64,000 bases of DNA from Phytohabitans sp052068095 (GCF_052068095.1 NZ_JBQHDG010000021.1:1-64000), one strand, 5' to 3'. Positions 7,979-16,537 are shown, counted from the stretch's first letter. Program-made: numbers and translations. The notes: a model not told the origin generated them from the letters alone.

Positions 7979-8716
7979 TCAGGCGGCCACCGGGGCGGGC
8001 GGGGGCTCGGCGCCGGTGTCGGTGGGGGGCGTGGCGGCCTTGGCCTGCTGGGTCTTGATCTTCTGGGCGTAGATGTCGACGTACTCGCGGCCGGACAGCT
8101 CCATCAGCTCGTACATGATCTCGTCGGTGATCGCGCGCTCGACGAAGCGGTCGCCGGCCATGCCCGCGTACCGGCTGAAGTCGAGCGGGCGGCCGAAGCG
8201 GATCTGCACGCGCTGGATCTTGGGGATGATCTTGCCGGGGGGCTGGATCTCGTCGGCGTTGAGCATCACCACCGGGATGACCGGGGCGCCGCTCTCCAGC
8301 GCCAGCCGCGCCACGCCGGTCTTGCCGCGGTAGAGCCGGCCGTCGGGCGAGCGGGTGCCCTCCGGGTAGATGCCGGCCAGCTTGCCCTCGCGCAGCACGC
8401 GCAGCTGGGTGTCGAGCGCGGCCTGGGCGGCGCGCCCGCCGGAGCGGTCGACCGGGATGGTGCCGGTGCCGACGAAGAACATCTTCACGAGCCAGCCCTT
8501 GATCCCCTTGCCGGTGAAATACTCGGCTTTGGCGACAAAGGTGACTTTCCGCTTGACCATCAGCGGCATGAAGATCGAGTCGGAGAACGACAGGTGGTTA
8601 CTAGCGATGATGGCCGGCCCGGTGCTGGGCACGTTGTCGCGACCCTCCACCCGCGGCCGCCAGATCAACCTGAGCCATGGCCCCAGCAGGATGTACTTGA
8701 GCAACCAGTACAGCAC
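7979..8716 (-). CDS. plsC: 1-acyl-sn-glycerol-3-phosphate acyltransferase family protein
   Basis: This 245-residue enzyme belongs to the PlsC family, which transfers fatty acyl chains to lysophosphatidate or related acceptors at the membrane. The catalytic NHxxxxD motif is NHLSFSD near residue 42. A second family motif, YPEGTRSPDG, is present, and the N-terminus VLYWLLKYILLGPWL is hydrophobic. I chose GTG 8716 because GGGAAGGA lies 7 bases upstream; the longer frame to 8788 adds basic residues without family likeness. The C-terminus is a Pro/Ala-rich tail. Mycobacterial Rv2182c occupies the comparable place in a similar gene order. The acceptor is not known. Confidence 0.88.
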   Translation of the reverse strand: MLYWLLKYILLGPWLRLIWRPRVEGRDNVPSTGPAIIASNHLSFSDSIFMPLMVKRKVTFVAKAEYFTGKGIKGWLVKMFFVGTGTIPVDRSGGRAAQAALDTQLRVLREGKLAGIYPEGTRSPDGRLYRGKTGVARLALESGAPVIPVVMLNADEIQPPGKIIPKIQRVQIRFGRPLDFSRYAGMAGDRFVERAITDEIMYELMELSGREYVDIYAQKIKTQQAKAATPPTDTGAEPPPAPVAA

Positions 8717-8908
8717 AGGCGTCCTTCCCGCAGAGCTCCGCGCACGGAGCCGTCGGGATGAGCCTACGAAGCGGGTACGCCGCGCCACAACGCACTCCCC
8801 GAACCAGTCCTCGCCGTGTCACGATTCAGTGCACGGCCCGCACACCCGCGTGCGGGTCGTCGAGCCGAGCCGACCGGGCGCCACGAGCGCCAGCGAGGAG
8901 TGTGTGCG

Positions 8909-9682
8909 GTGTCAGCGGGTGGTGCCCGGCGGGGGCGGCGGGACAATGGGCTCGACGCGACCGAGTACGCCGTGGCCGGCGATGTCGACCCCCGGGTCGG
9001 CGAGCACCTCCTCGACGTGCTGGCCGCGGGAGGCATCGCGGCCTACCTCCAGCCCTCCGCCGATCTCAACCCCGTGACCCGCACGACCACCATCCCGCCG
9101 CGACCCACCGACCGCCTCTACGTCGACCGCGCCCACCTCGAGGTCGCCCGCGACCACTTGGCCAAGCTGGCCGAGCCGCCGCAGCCCGAGCCGCGCGAGA
9201 TCGACGTCGACGTCGACGCGGAGTGGCAGCGGATCGTGGCCGGCTTCCACGACGAGGCGGCCGAGCCGACGCCGCCGTGGCCCCCCGCCGAAGAGGCGCG
9301 CCGGGGCGACCCCGACAAGCCGCTCACCGACGCCACCCGGGTCAGCGGGGTGACACTCGGCCGCCGCCACGAGGAGCCGTCCCTTCTGGACGGTCTCGAC
9401 ACGTTCGGCGCCGACCTGCCCGACGACGAAGACGACGAGGAGGGATACACCCCGCCTCCGCCGCCGCCCTTCCCCCGCATCTCGAAGTTCGCGGTCCTCG
9501 GCGTTCTCGCGATCATTGGCGGGTTCGCGCTCTTCCTCTTCCCCGAGCTGCTCCCGACCGACCGCGGCATCACGACGCTGATCGGGTTCACCGCGATCCT
9601 CGCCGGCTTCGTCACGCTGATCTGGCGCCTGCGCTCCGGCGACGAGGAAGACGACGACCCCGACGACGGAGCGGTCGTCTGA
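8909..9682 (+). CDS. Conserved membrane protein with DUF2007-like head
   Basis: This is a 257-residue protein of unknown function. The N-terminal part (VGEHLLDVLAAGGIAAYLQP ... RLYVDRAHLEVARDHL) resembles the DUF2007 fold, a small domain thought to sense or bind something. A long acidic, proline-rich linker follows (PPPPPPFPRIS near 190). Two closely spaced hydrophobic segments follow (FAVLGVLAIIGGFALFLF and a second near GITTLIGFTAILAGFVTLIW), and the tail is acidic. I chose GTG 8909 because GAGGAG precedes it by 8 bases. It is divergent from plsC, with only about 190 bp between starts. Confidence 0.75.
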   Translation: MSAGGARRGRRDNGLDATEYAVAGDVDPRVGEHLLDVLAAGGIAAYLQPSADLNPVTRTTTIPPRPTDRLYVDRAHLEVARDHLAKLAEPPQPEPREIDVDVDAEWQRIVAGFHDEAAEPTPPWPPAEEARRGDPDKPLTDATRVSGVTLGRRHEEPSLLDGLDTFGADLPDDEDDEEGYTPPPPPPFPRISKFAVLGVLAIIGGFALFLFPELLPTDRGITTLIGFTAILAGFVTLIWRLRSGDEEDDDPDDGAVV

Positions 9683-9842
9683 CGCGTCGAGCACGATAAA
9701 TTCGTCTGCCGGCGTATCCGCTACGTAACGCTTGTGTAACTTCGCGTCAGTAGGAATACTCCTAACACGCCAATTCCCCCGACCAAGGCGCACGGTTTTC
9801 GATGCCCTCTTCCGATCACCGTCCGCCGAAACGAGGTGCCGA

Positions 9843-11258
9843 ATGCGGCAGACTTCCCTCGTGGTGGTGGCCAACCGCCTGCCCGTCGACGACACGGTCG
9901 CGCCCGATGGCGCCTGTGAGTGGCGACGTAGCCCAGGCGGCCTGGTCAGCGCCCTACACCCGATCCTCCACCACACACCCGCGACATGGATCGGCTGGGC
10001 CGGTGGCACCGGCGAGGCACCCAGCCTGCCCGACGTCGACGGGGTGCGCATGCACACGGTGGCCCTCACCGCCGAGGACGTGCGCGACCACTACGAAGGC
10101 TTCGCCAACGCCACCCTCTGGCCGCTATACCACGACGCGGTCGAGCAGCCCGTCTACCACCGCCGCTGGTGGGAGTCGTACCAGCGGGTCAACCAGCGCT
10201 TCGCCGAGGCGGCCGCGGAGGTCGCCGAGCCCGGCGCGGTCGTCTGGGTGCAGGATTACCACCTCCAGCTGGTGCCCGGCATGCTCCGCGAGCTCCGCCC
10301 CGACCTGCTGATCGGCTTCTTCCTGCACGTGCCGTTTCCGCCGCCGGAGCTGTTCATGCAGCTCCCCCGCCGGGCCGAGCTGCTGCTCGGCATGCTCGGC
10401 GCCGACCTGGTCGGCTTCCAGCGGGCCCAGGCCGCGCACAACTTCGCCCAGCTCTGCGCCAAGGTGCTCAACGTGCCGGCCACCGACCGCCGTATCGCGG
10501 TCGAAGACCGGGTGGTGCGCATCGGCGCGTTCCCGGTCTCGATCGACATGGCGGAGATGGAGCAGCTGGCCGCCCGCCCCGACGTTGTCGCGCGGGCGAA
10601 GCAGTTCCGCGCCGACCTCGGCGAGCCGCAGCACATGATCCTCAGCGTCGACCGCATGGACTACACCAAGGGCATCGAGCACCGGCTCAAGGCATACAGC
10701 GAGCTGATCGCCGACGGCCACATCAAGGTCCGCGACACGGTGATGGTGCAGGTCGTCGTGCCCAGCCGCGAACGGGTCGAGCGATACCAGGTGCTCCGCG
10801 ACCGGGTCGAGCACAAGGTCGGCCGCATCAACGGCGAGTTCGGGCGCGTCGGCGAGCCGGCGATCCACTACCTCAACCAGCCGTTCGACCGGGCCGAGCT
10901 GGCCGCGCTCTACCGGGCCGCCGACATCATGGTCGTCACCCCGCTCCGCGACGGCATGAACCTCGTGGCCAAGGAGTACGTCGCCGCCCGCGTCGACAAC
11001 ACCGGCGCGCTGGTGCTGAGCGAGTTCGCCGGGGCGGCGGCCGAGCTGACGCAGGCGTATCTGGTCAACCCGCACGACCTCGACGGCCTGAAGCTGACGC
11101 TCATGCACGCGAAGGAGGCCGCGGCCAGCGACGTGAGCGCCCGGATGGGCGCGATGCGTGAACACCTGCGCGGCCACGACATCCAGGCGTGGGCCCGCAC
11201 CTACCTGACGGCGTTGGACCACACCGGCTCGCTCGTGGCCCGCCTAGGAGCTTCTTGA
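9843..11258 (+). CDS. otsA: Alpha,alpha-trehalose-phosphate synthase
   Basis: This 471-residue protein is a glycosyltransferase family 20 enzyme that joins glucose from UDP- or ADP-glucose to glucose 6-phosphate, making trehalose 6-phosphate. Family landmarks are visible: VVVANRLPV at the N-terminus, the SPGGLVSAL loop, WVQDYHLQLVPGMLR, LSVDRMDYTKGIEHRL and DGMNLVAKEYVAAR. The length is normal for bacterial OtsA. I chose ATG 9843 because the family starts just before VVVANRLP and GAGG lies 7 bases upstream. No trehalose-phosphatase gene is adjacent. The gene ends 4 bp before a repeat element. Confidence 0.95.
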   Translation: MRQTSLVVVANRLPVDDTVAPDGACEWRRSPGGLVSALHPILHHTPATWIGWAGGTGEAPSLPDVDGVRMHTVALTAEDVRDHYEGFANATLWPLYHDAVEQPVYHRRWWESYQRVNQRFAEAAAEVAEPGAVVWVQDYHLQLVPGMLRELRPDLLIGFFLHVPFPPPELFMQLPRRAELLLGMLGADLVGFQRAQAAHNFAQLCAKVLNVPATDRRIAVEDRVVRIGAFPVSIDMAEMEQLAARPDVVARAKQFRADLGEPQHMILSVDRMDYTKGIEHRLKAYSELIADGHIKVRDTVMVQVVVPSRERVERYQVLRDRVEHKVGRINGEFGRVGEPAIHYLNQPFDRAELAALYRAADIMVVTPLRDGMNLVAKEYVAARVDNTGALVLSEFAGAAAELTQAYLVNPHDLDGLKLTLMHAKEAAASDVSARMGAMREHLRGHDIQAWARTYLTALDHTGSLVARLGAS

Positions 11259-11261
11259 CCT

Positions 11262-11455
11262 TTATCTGGGCTACCGCGATGTCCGTCGTGGTCGCCGTCC
11301 GTCGCTCCCGCGGCCTCACCCATCTGCCGTTGGTCGCGGTCACCCCTTTCAAGCCTCCGGACCATCCGAAGAGGAAGTGAGCGTGACCAAGCGCGCAGGG
11401 TGAGGCCGCGGGAGCAGCGGTCTGGACCACGACGGACGTCGCGGTAGCTCAAATC
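11262..11455. repeat. Compact repeat element with about 53-bp inverted ends (copy C)
   Basis: This is the simplest family member. The left end (11268-11321) and the right end (11398-11450, inverted) match over about 53 bases: GGGCTACCGCGATGTCCGTC against GAGCTACCGCGACGTCCGTC, then an identical GCTCCCGCGGCCTCACCC. The short centre carries GGTCAC/GTGACC, so the whole unit can fold into one long hairpin. It lies exactly between the convergent otsA and hydrolase genes, with 3 bp on each side. A bidirectional terminator role is likely whatever its origin. I see no target-site duplication. Confidence 0.75.
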
Positions 11456-11458
11456 CTT

Positions 11459-12256
11459 TTAGGAACCGCCCTTTTCCAGCCAGTCGAGGATGGCGTCGAT
11501 CGGCTCGCGCCAGCGGGCGTCGAGCATCAGGTCGTGGCCCATGCCGGGGAACAGCAGGGGTGCGCCGCCGTAGCGCCGGGCCGCGCGGGTCAGTGCCGAC
11601 GCGGGCACCACGCGGTCGTCGGGGCTGCCCACCACCAGCACAGGCGGGTCGCCGACCGGGGGCTCGGGTGCGCGGTGGAGCAGCAGCTGCCACTGCGCGC
11701 GGGCGGAGGCGCGGCCGAGCCGGTCGGTGTATCCGCGGGCCACCGTGTCTGGCACCTCGCGGCTGAAGAGCTGGCGGCGGCTCAGCCGGAGCCGGCCCCC
11801 GAAGATCGCCGGAAGCGTGCCCGCGGGGTTTCTTCGCAGCGCCGCGCCGAACGTCGCCCAACCGCCCAGCACCGGCGCCGCGAGCACCGCGGCCCGCGCC
11901 GGGTAGCGCGCCAGCGCGCGCTGCACCACCAGGGCGCCGGCACCCTGCCCCACCAGCACCGCCTGCCGTGGCAGGGCCGCCGCGGCCTGGACGACGTCAT
12001 GCGTGTACGCCCGGAGGGTGGCCCTCGGTGTGTCGCCGCTGCCGCCGTGGCCCCGCGGGCTGACCGCGTGTGCGGGGAAGCCGCGGCCGGCGGCGTGCTC
12101 GAGCCAGAACTCGGCGAACGCCCACGCGCCGTGGCCGAAGCCCGGCACGAACAGGACCGGCGGCTTGCCCTCGTCGAGCTCCGGGGTGGCGCTGAGCACC
12201 TCTCGCCGCACGGGCGCGATCGGCTTGGCCCAGTCTTCGAAGCGGATGAGCCTCAT
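11459..12256 (-). CDS. Alpha/beta-hydrolase fold protein lacking the usual nucleophile
   Basis: This 265-residue protein has an alpha/beta-hydrolase fold: an oxyanion-region motif VLFVPGFGHGAW near 34, an Asp loop (GSPDDRVVP) and a late His (GMGHDLMLD). At the nucleophile elbow it has GQGAG where active members have GxSxG, so the serine is replaced by glycine. It may be non-catalytic or use another chemistry. Its ATG overlaps the stop of the flavin monooxygenase gene as ATGA, so the two are translationally coupled and probably act together. The substrate is unknown. Confidence 0.8.
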   Translation of the reverse strand: MRLIRFEDWAKPIAPVRREVLSATPELDEGKPPVLFVPGFGHGAWAFAEFWLEHAAGRGFPAHAVSPRGHGGSGDTPRATLRAYTHDVVQAAAALPRQAVLVGQGAGALVVQRALARYPARAAVLAAPVLGGWATFGAALRRNPAGTLPAIFGGRLRLSRRQLFSREVPDTVARGYTDRLGRASARAQWQLLLHRAPEPPVGDPPVLVVGSPDDRVVPASALTRAARRYGGAPLLFPGMGHDLMLDARWREPIDAILDWLEKGGS

Positions 12257-13647
12257 GCGCGCGCTCCCGCCAGGCTGTCGATCATCTTCTGGAGCGCCCG
12301 CAGGTAGTCGACGTGGCTCACCTCGAACCAGTGGCGCGGCGTGTCCCGCACCTTCGCGCGGGTCCAGCGGCGGTCGGGCTGCTTGGCCACCGCGCCGGCC
12401 CAGAACTCGCCGGCCCGCTGGGGCGCGGCCTCGCGCAGGCGCAGCCAGCGCGCGATCGCCACGGTCTGCCAGTGAACGAGCGGCAGGATGCCCGAGTCGG
12501 ACTCCAGCAGCCCGGCGACCGCCAGCGTGGGGTGGCGCCGCGAGAACGCGTGCAGGTGCAGCCGCGGCCGCCCCTCCGCCGTGGCGGCCAGTGCCTCCGG
12601 GGCCAGGAACTCGAAGCGCGGCCGGTATCCGGTCGCCGCGACCACCAGGTCGGGCTCCACCTCGGTGCCGTCGGCCAGCTCGACGCTGTACTGCCGGAAG
12701 CGGGCGATGTCGGGCACCGGCACGATGCCGCCGTGGCCCACCTGGTAGATCAGCTGACTATTGACGATCGGGTGGGTCTCGAAGACCTTGTGGTCGGGCC
12801 GCCGCATGCCGAAGCGCCGCGGGTCGCCCACCGTCAGCCGGAGCGTGCGCTGGAGCAGCCACTGCCGCAGGCGCAGCGGGAGGCGCAGCCGCAGCACCGC
12901 GTCGTGAAACTGGTCGGCGGGGCGGCCGAGGACGTACTTCGGCGCGTACCAGTAGCCGCGACGCGTCGAGTGCCAGCAGCGGGACGCCTGCTGCGCCGCC
13001 TCGACCGCGATGTCGCATCCCGTATTGCCACCGCCGATCACCAGCACCCGCTTGCCGCGCAGCTCGGCCGGATCCTTGTACGCCGACGAGTGGATGACCC
13101 GGCCCTTGAAGTCGTCGAGCCCCTCGTAGGCCGGGAGGCTGGGCGACCAGTTGTGACCGTTGGCGACGACGACGGCGGCGTAGCGGTGGGTGCGCTCCGC
13201 GCCGTAGCCACCGGTGCTGCGCGTGGTCACATCCCACCGCATGCCGTCGGCCGGCTCCACCTTGACCACCTCGGTGCCGAACCAGATGTGCGGGCGCAGG
13301 TCGAAGTGGTCCGCGTAGCGCTCCAGGTAGGACAGCACCTGGCTGTGGTGCGGGTAGTCGGGCCAGTCGTCCGGCATCGGAAAGTCGGGGTACTGCGTGA
13401 AGGGTTTGGACGAGATCAGATGGGCGCTGCCGTAGACCGGACTGCGGTCGTGGCGCCAATTCCACCCCCCGCCGACACCGGTCTCGCGCTCGTAGCAGTC
13501 GACGCCGAACCCGTGCTCTCTCAGGTTTTTGACGGCGACGAGCCCGCTCGGCCCGGCGCCCACGACGCAGACTGTCTCGCCCCGGTCGTAAACCGGGCGT
13601 CCGTCACGCCAAAGGGTCGCGCTGTCATGATCGGTGGAGGTGGTCAC
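12253..13647 (-). CDS. Flavin-containing monooxygenase
   Basis: This 464-residue flavoprotein inserts one oxygen atom from O2 using NADPH. It has an FAD-binding GxGxxG (VCVVGAGPSGLVAV near 24), the family fingerprint FxGxxxHSSxY (FKGRVIHSSAYKDP) and a second dinucleotide fold (VLVIGGGNTGCDIAVEAA). I chose GTG 13647 because AGGAGA lies about 8 bases upstream. An alternative upstream start at 13707 adds 20 residues. It is coupled by a 4-base overlap to the hydrolase gene. FMO/Baeyer-Villiger-type activity on a ketone, amine or sulfide is likely; the substrate cannot be told. Confidence 0.88.
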   Translation of the reverse strand: MTTSTDHDSATLWRDGRPVYDRGETVCVVGAGPSGLVAVKNLREHGFGVDCYERETGVGGGWNWRHDRSPVYGSAHLISSKPFTQYPDFPMPDDWPDYPHHSQVLSYLERYADHFDLRPHIWFGTEVVKVEPADGMRWDVTTRSTGGYGAERTHRYAAVVVANGHNWSPSLPAYEGLDDFKGRVIHSSAYKDPAELRGKRVLVIGGGNTGCDIAVEAAQQASRCWHSTRRGYWYAPKYVLGRPADQFHDAVLRLRLPLRLRQWLLQRTLRLTVGDPRRFGMRRPDHKVFETHPIVNSQLIYQVGHGGIVPVPDIARFRQYSVELADGTEVEPDLVVAATGYRPRFEFLAPEALAATAEGRPRLHLHAFSRRHPTLAVAGLLESDSGILPLVHWQTVAIARWLRLREAAPQRAGEFWAGAVAKQPDRRWTRAKVRDTPRHWFEVSHVDYLRALQKMIDSLAGARA

Positions 13648-13743
13648 CGAGTGTCTCCTAAAATCGCGGCTGCGAAATCCTCTCGACTGGCCGCACCCTT
13701 TGTCCACCCCCGGGAGGAGTGTTTCAGCGTTTATGCCACGCTC

Positions 13744-14373
13744 TTATCCCTCACTGGTGTTTCCGCCGCCACGCGCCGGGGCGGGACGGAGGAGGTTGCG
13801 CAGGAGGATGACGGTCACGGCCATCAGGGCGATGTACAGCGGGACGCCCGCGCCCAGCTGCTGCGCCATCGCGGCCAACGGCGGGTAGTCGGCGGCCGGT
13901 GGCAGCGGGGACGACGGGTCGCCCAATGCCTGGGTGACCCGGTCGGCGACCCAGGTGCCGCGGCCGACGATCATGTCGTGTGCGATCGGGCCGGGCGTGG
14001 TCACCAGGGCGAAGGCCGTGCCGGCCACGGTCGCGTACAGCCAGGGGATCACGTGTCTGGACGCCGGTGCCACCGCTCGGGCGACCCACACCGCGAACGG
14101 CATGATGAGCGCCAGCGCGGGCGTGAGCGCCACGAAGGCGAACGACGAGTCGAGCAGCCAGTGCACCACCCAGCTGATCGCGGGCCCGCCTTCGTCGAGG
14201 TAGATCGCGTGAAACCAGAACATGGCCAGGCCGCCGACGTAACACATCGTCAGCGCGGTCACCAGCAGCGCTAGTCGGGATGCGGGGTCGCGGTAGAAGT
14301 CGGCGTAGGCACGGACGGATGGCGGCGGGGCCGCGTGGGCCGGGCTGAGGACGGCGCGGAACGAGGGGGACAC
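13744..14373 (-). CDS. Four-helix membrane protein of unknown function
   Basis: This 209-residue protein has about four hydrophobic segments: LALLVTALTMCYVGGLAMFWF, a segment in SSFAFVALTPALALIMPFAVW, LYATVAGTAFALVTTPGP and YIALMAVTVILLRNLL. I do not recognise the family. The GTG at 14373 follows GGAGTG by 7 bases. Just upstream lies an AT-rich palindrome overlapping a likely -10 region, so transcription is probably under a dedicated regulator. It could form a unit with the FMO/hydrolase pair downstream (97 bp away), but this is uncertain. Confidence 0.7.
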   Translation of the reverse strand: MSPSFRAVLSPAHAAPPPSVRAYADFYRDPASRLALLVTALTMCYVGGLAMFWFHAIYLDEGGPAISWVVHWLLDSSFAFVALTPALALIMPFAVWVARAVAPASRHVIPWLYATVAGTAFALVTTPGPIAHDMIVGRGTWVADRVTQALGDPSSPLPPAADYPPLAAMAQQLGAGVPLYIALMAVTVILLRNLLRPAPARGGGNTSEG

Positions 14374-14382
14374 GACGACACT

Positions 14383-14410
14383 CCATAGATGGATGTATAT
14401 ATCTCTATGG
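14383..14410. promoter_or_regulatory. AT-rich palindromic operator in the promoter of the membrane protein gene
   Basis: CCATAGA (14383-14389) and TCTATGG (14404-14410) form an inverted repeat, with GAT/ATC pairing inside and ACACT/AGTGT outside with a small bulge. The centre (TGTATATATC) is strikingly AT-rich for this genome, and its minus strand offers TATACAT as a -10 box. The GTG start lies 10 bases downstream. A TetR-, PadR- or GntR-like repressor would fit; none is encoded nearby. Confidence 0.6.
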
Positions 14411-14455
14411 TTAGTGTCCGCCGGAATGCCGTGAAAACAGCTCCCCCCAAGGGAT

Positions 14456-15124
14456 TCACGTGAACGAGAGGTGAGCCACCACGGGGAAGTGGTCGCTGGC
14501 GCGGAGCGCCTCGGGGGTGTCGACGACGTCGTATCCGAGCACCGTCACGCGCGGATCCACGAAGAGAGCGTCGATGCGCTCGCGCGGGTTGGCACAGGAG
14601 AACGTGGGCCGCTGGAGGTCGCCCGCCGCATCCGTCATCCCCTCCGCCAGGATCCGCCATGCCTCACCAGAAGTCGACTCGTTCAAATCAACGCCGAGGA
14701 TCACCGGCAGGTCTACTTTGGACATCTCGGCCCGGACCGCGGAGGCCTGCGCCGGACGCTCGTCCGCATACTTGGACAGGTGTGAGCCGGCGATCACAAA
14801 TCGCGCCGGACCCACCGAGCACTCCGCGAACGCCGCGCCCCGCATGTGCCGCCCCGCCGTGTGCGGCAGGCGGATGGACCACGCGTCGTGCACGCGCACC
14901 CGGAGGCTCGTCAGCACGAGGTTGCCCAGCGACGGCAGCCCGCCCGAGGCGACGAGCATGCCGAACGACCGGGCCAGCGCCGCGCCCTTGCTACGCCAGC
15001 GGAACCGGCGCGGTCCCTCCTGGACGATCAGCACGTCCGGCGCGATGTCCTTGACCACCGCGGCGAGCGCGTCCTGGTCGTCCTTCTGGCTGTGCACGTT
15101 GTACGTCAGCACCCGCAGATCCAC
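14456..15124 (-). CDS. Endonuclease/exonuclease/phosphatase (EEP) family protein
   Basis: This 222-residue protein has the metal-dependent phosphodiesterase/phosphatase fold. Catalytic landmarks are all present: Asn in LTYNVHS near 9, Glu in VQEGPRR, His in AGSHLSKY, Asp and Asn in GVDLNES, and Asp-His in RASDHFPVV at the C-terminus. I chose GTG 15124 because AGGAGA lies 5 bases upstream and the family begins at LRVLTYNVH. No signal peptide is seen, so it should act in the cytoplasm. The substrate could be nucleic acid, a phospholipid headgroup or a sugar phosphate. Confidence 0.85.
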   Translation of the reverse strand: MDLRVLTYNVHSQKDDQDALAAVVKDIAPDVLIVQEGPRRFRWRSKGAALARSFGMLVASGGLPSLGNLVLTSLRVRVHDAWSIRLPHTAGRHMRGAAFAECSVGPARFVIAGSHLSKYADERPAQASAVRAEMSKVDLPVILGVDLNESTSGEAWRILAEGMTDAAGDLQRPTFSCANPRERIDALFVDPRVTVLGYDVVDTPEALRASDHFPVVAHLSFT

Positions 15125-15198
15125 AGCGTCTCCTGGTCGCTCGCTCACCACCGTCGTGGGCGAGGCCCGTCCGCGCCCGCTCACTCACGGACCGAAAC

Positions 15199-16146
15199 CT
15201 AACGCCGGCGGGCGAGGTCTCCCGCACCGACCACGCCGGCCGTGTTGCCCATCTCGGCGGCCCTCAGCTCGGCCACCGCCGCCCTGTTGCGCTGCGCCAG
15301 GGAGTCCACATAGGACCGACGGGTGGGGCCGAGCAGGAGGTCGCCCGCCTCCACGACACCGCCACCCACCACGAGCATCTGCGGGTCCAGGATCTGCACC
15401 ATGTCGGCGAGCGCGATGCCCAGCCAGTGGCCGATCTGCGCGAACGCCTGCCGCGACACCGGATCTCCGTCCATCGCCGCCGCGGTGACCATCGGGCCGG
15501 CGATCGCCTCCGCGTCGCCCTCGGCGAGCTCCAGGAGGGCGGCGGCGTTGCCCGGATCCTGGCGGGCGCCGGCGCGGGCGAAGCGGACCAGCGCGTTGCC
15601 GCTCGCGTACTGCTCCAGGCAGCCGTGGCGGCCGCACCCGCACAGGTGGCCCTCGGGCACCGAGAGCACGTGGCCCAGCTCGGCCGCGATGCCGTGGGTG
15701 CCGCGGACCAGGTCACCGCCGAGCACGAGCGCGCCGCCCACGCCGGTGCCGATCGTGAACATGACCATCGAGTCTTCGGCCTGCCGGGCCGCGCCGAAGC
15801 GGAACTCGGCCCAGGCGGCGGCGTTGGCGTCGTTTTCGACGATGACCGGTAGCCCGGTGGCGGCCGTGACGTACTCGCGGAGCGGCTCGTCGCGCCACGC
15901 GATGTTGGGGGCGAAGAGCACGTTGGAGCGGGTGGCGTCGATCCAGCCGGCGGCGCCGATGCCGACCGCCTCGATCTCGCGCCCCGCCGCCAGCTCGGTG
16001 ACCGCCTCGATGATCACGTCGCGGGTCTTGGCCACGTCTTCCGCGGGCGTGTCGCGACGCGTGTGCGCCAGCACGGCACCGGCCGGATCGACGACTCCGG
16101 CGGCCACCTTCGTGCCGCCGACGTCAACACCGATGGTCAGCGTCAC
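15199..16146 (-). CDS. glkA: ROK-family glucokinase
   Basis: This 315-residue enzyme phosphorylates glucose to glucose 6-phosphate and in actinobacteria often also takes part in carbon catabolite control. The ATP-binding DxGGTK motif (GVDVGGTKVAAG) opens the protein. The sugar-binding region has ENDANAAAWAE and GTGVGGALVLGG. The ROK zinc site CGCGRHGCLEQYASG is complete. GTG 16146 was chosen because GAGGGGA precedes it and the family begins at this point; the frame upstream is not conserved. It follows a small cysteine-containing gene and the SRPBCC gene on the same strand, an arrangement I recall around Streptomyces glkA. Confidence 0.92.
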   Translation of the reverse strand: MTLTIGVDVGGTKVAAGVVDPAGAVLAHTRRDTPAEDVAKTRDVIIEAVTELAAGREIEAVGIGAAGWIDATRSNVLFAPNIAWRDEPLREYVTAATGLPVIVENDANAAAWAEFRFGAARQAEDSMVMFTIGTGVGGALVLGGDLVRGTHGIAAELGHVLSVPEGHLCGCGRHGCLEQYASGNALVRFARAGARQDPGNAAALLELAEGDAEAIAGPMVTAAAMDGDPVSRQAFAQIGHWLGIALADMVQILDPQMLVVGGGVVEAGDLLLGPTRRSYVDSLAQRNRAAVAELRAAEMGNTAGVVGAGDLARRR

Positions 16147-16168
16147 GCCGATGTCCCCTCTGAAATCC

Positions 16169-16537
16169 TTACTCCGACGCTGGATCATGACTGGCCCGCG
16201 TGGCGGCCCGCCAGACATCCTCCCCATCGTCTCGCGTACCGGAATCCGGCGTGGCGGCTTCGTCACGCTCGGCAGGCGTGGACAGGGACCGCAGCAGGCT
16301 CGCCACCCCCGCCGCGAAGTCACCCGCCCCGGTCGCCACCCGCTCCGCGAACTGGGGGTTGGGGTCGCGCATCGCGGCGATCACCCGGCACAGCGGGCAC
16401 ACGCAACACTCGGCGGAGCCGGTCGAGACCGGGCCGGCGGGCGCGCCGAAGAGGGACCCGGACGAGACCGTGGCCAGCACGGTGGCCACCAGGCGCTCGG
16501 CCTCCTCGCGGGCGGAGATGGGATCGGTCGGGTTCAT
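16169..16537 (-). CDS. Small conserved protein with a Cys-rich motif
   Basis: This is a 122-residue protein of unknown function. It has a helical N-terminus (ISAREEAERLVATVLATV) and a compact cysteine motif, ECCVCPLCRVI, near 43-53 that could bind metal. The C-terminus is hydrophilic and probably disordered. Its ATG at 16537 overlaps the TGA of the SRPBCC gene as ATGA, so it is co-translated with that gene. It ends 22 bp before the glucokinase start, consistent with a three-gene operon. Confidence 0.8.
   Translation of the reverse strand: MNPTDPISAREEAERLVATVLATVSSGSLFGAPAGPVSTGSAECCVCPLCRVIAAMRDPNPQFAERVATGAGDFAAGVASLLRSLSTPAERDEAATPDSGTRDDGEDVWRAATRASHDPASE

Noticed and set aside
11459..14373. 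Monooxygenase, hydrolase and membrane protein as a natural-product cluster
   Set aside because: No core biosynthetic enzyme (PKS, NRPS, terpene cyclase, RiPP enzyme) is in the neighbourhood.
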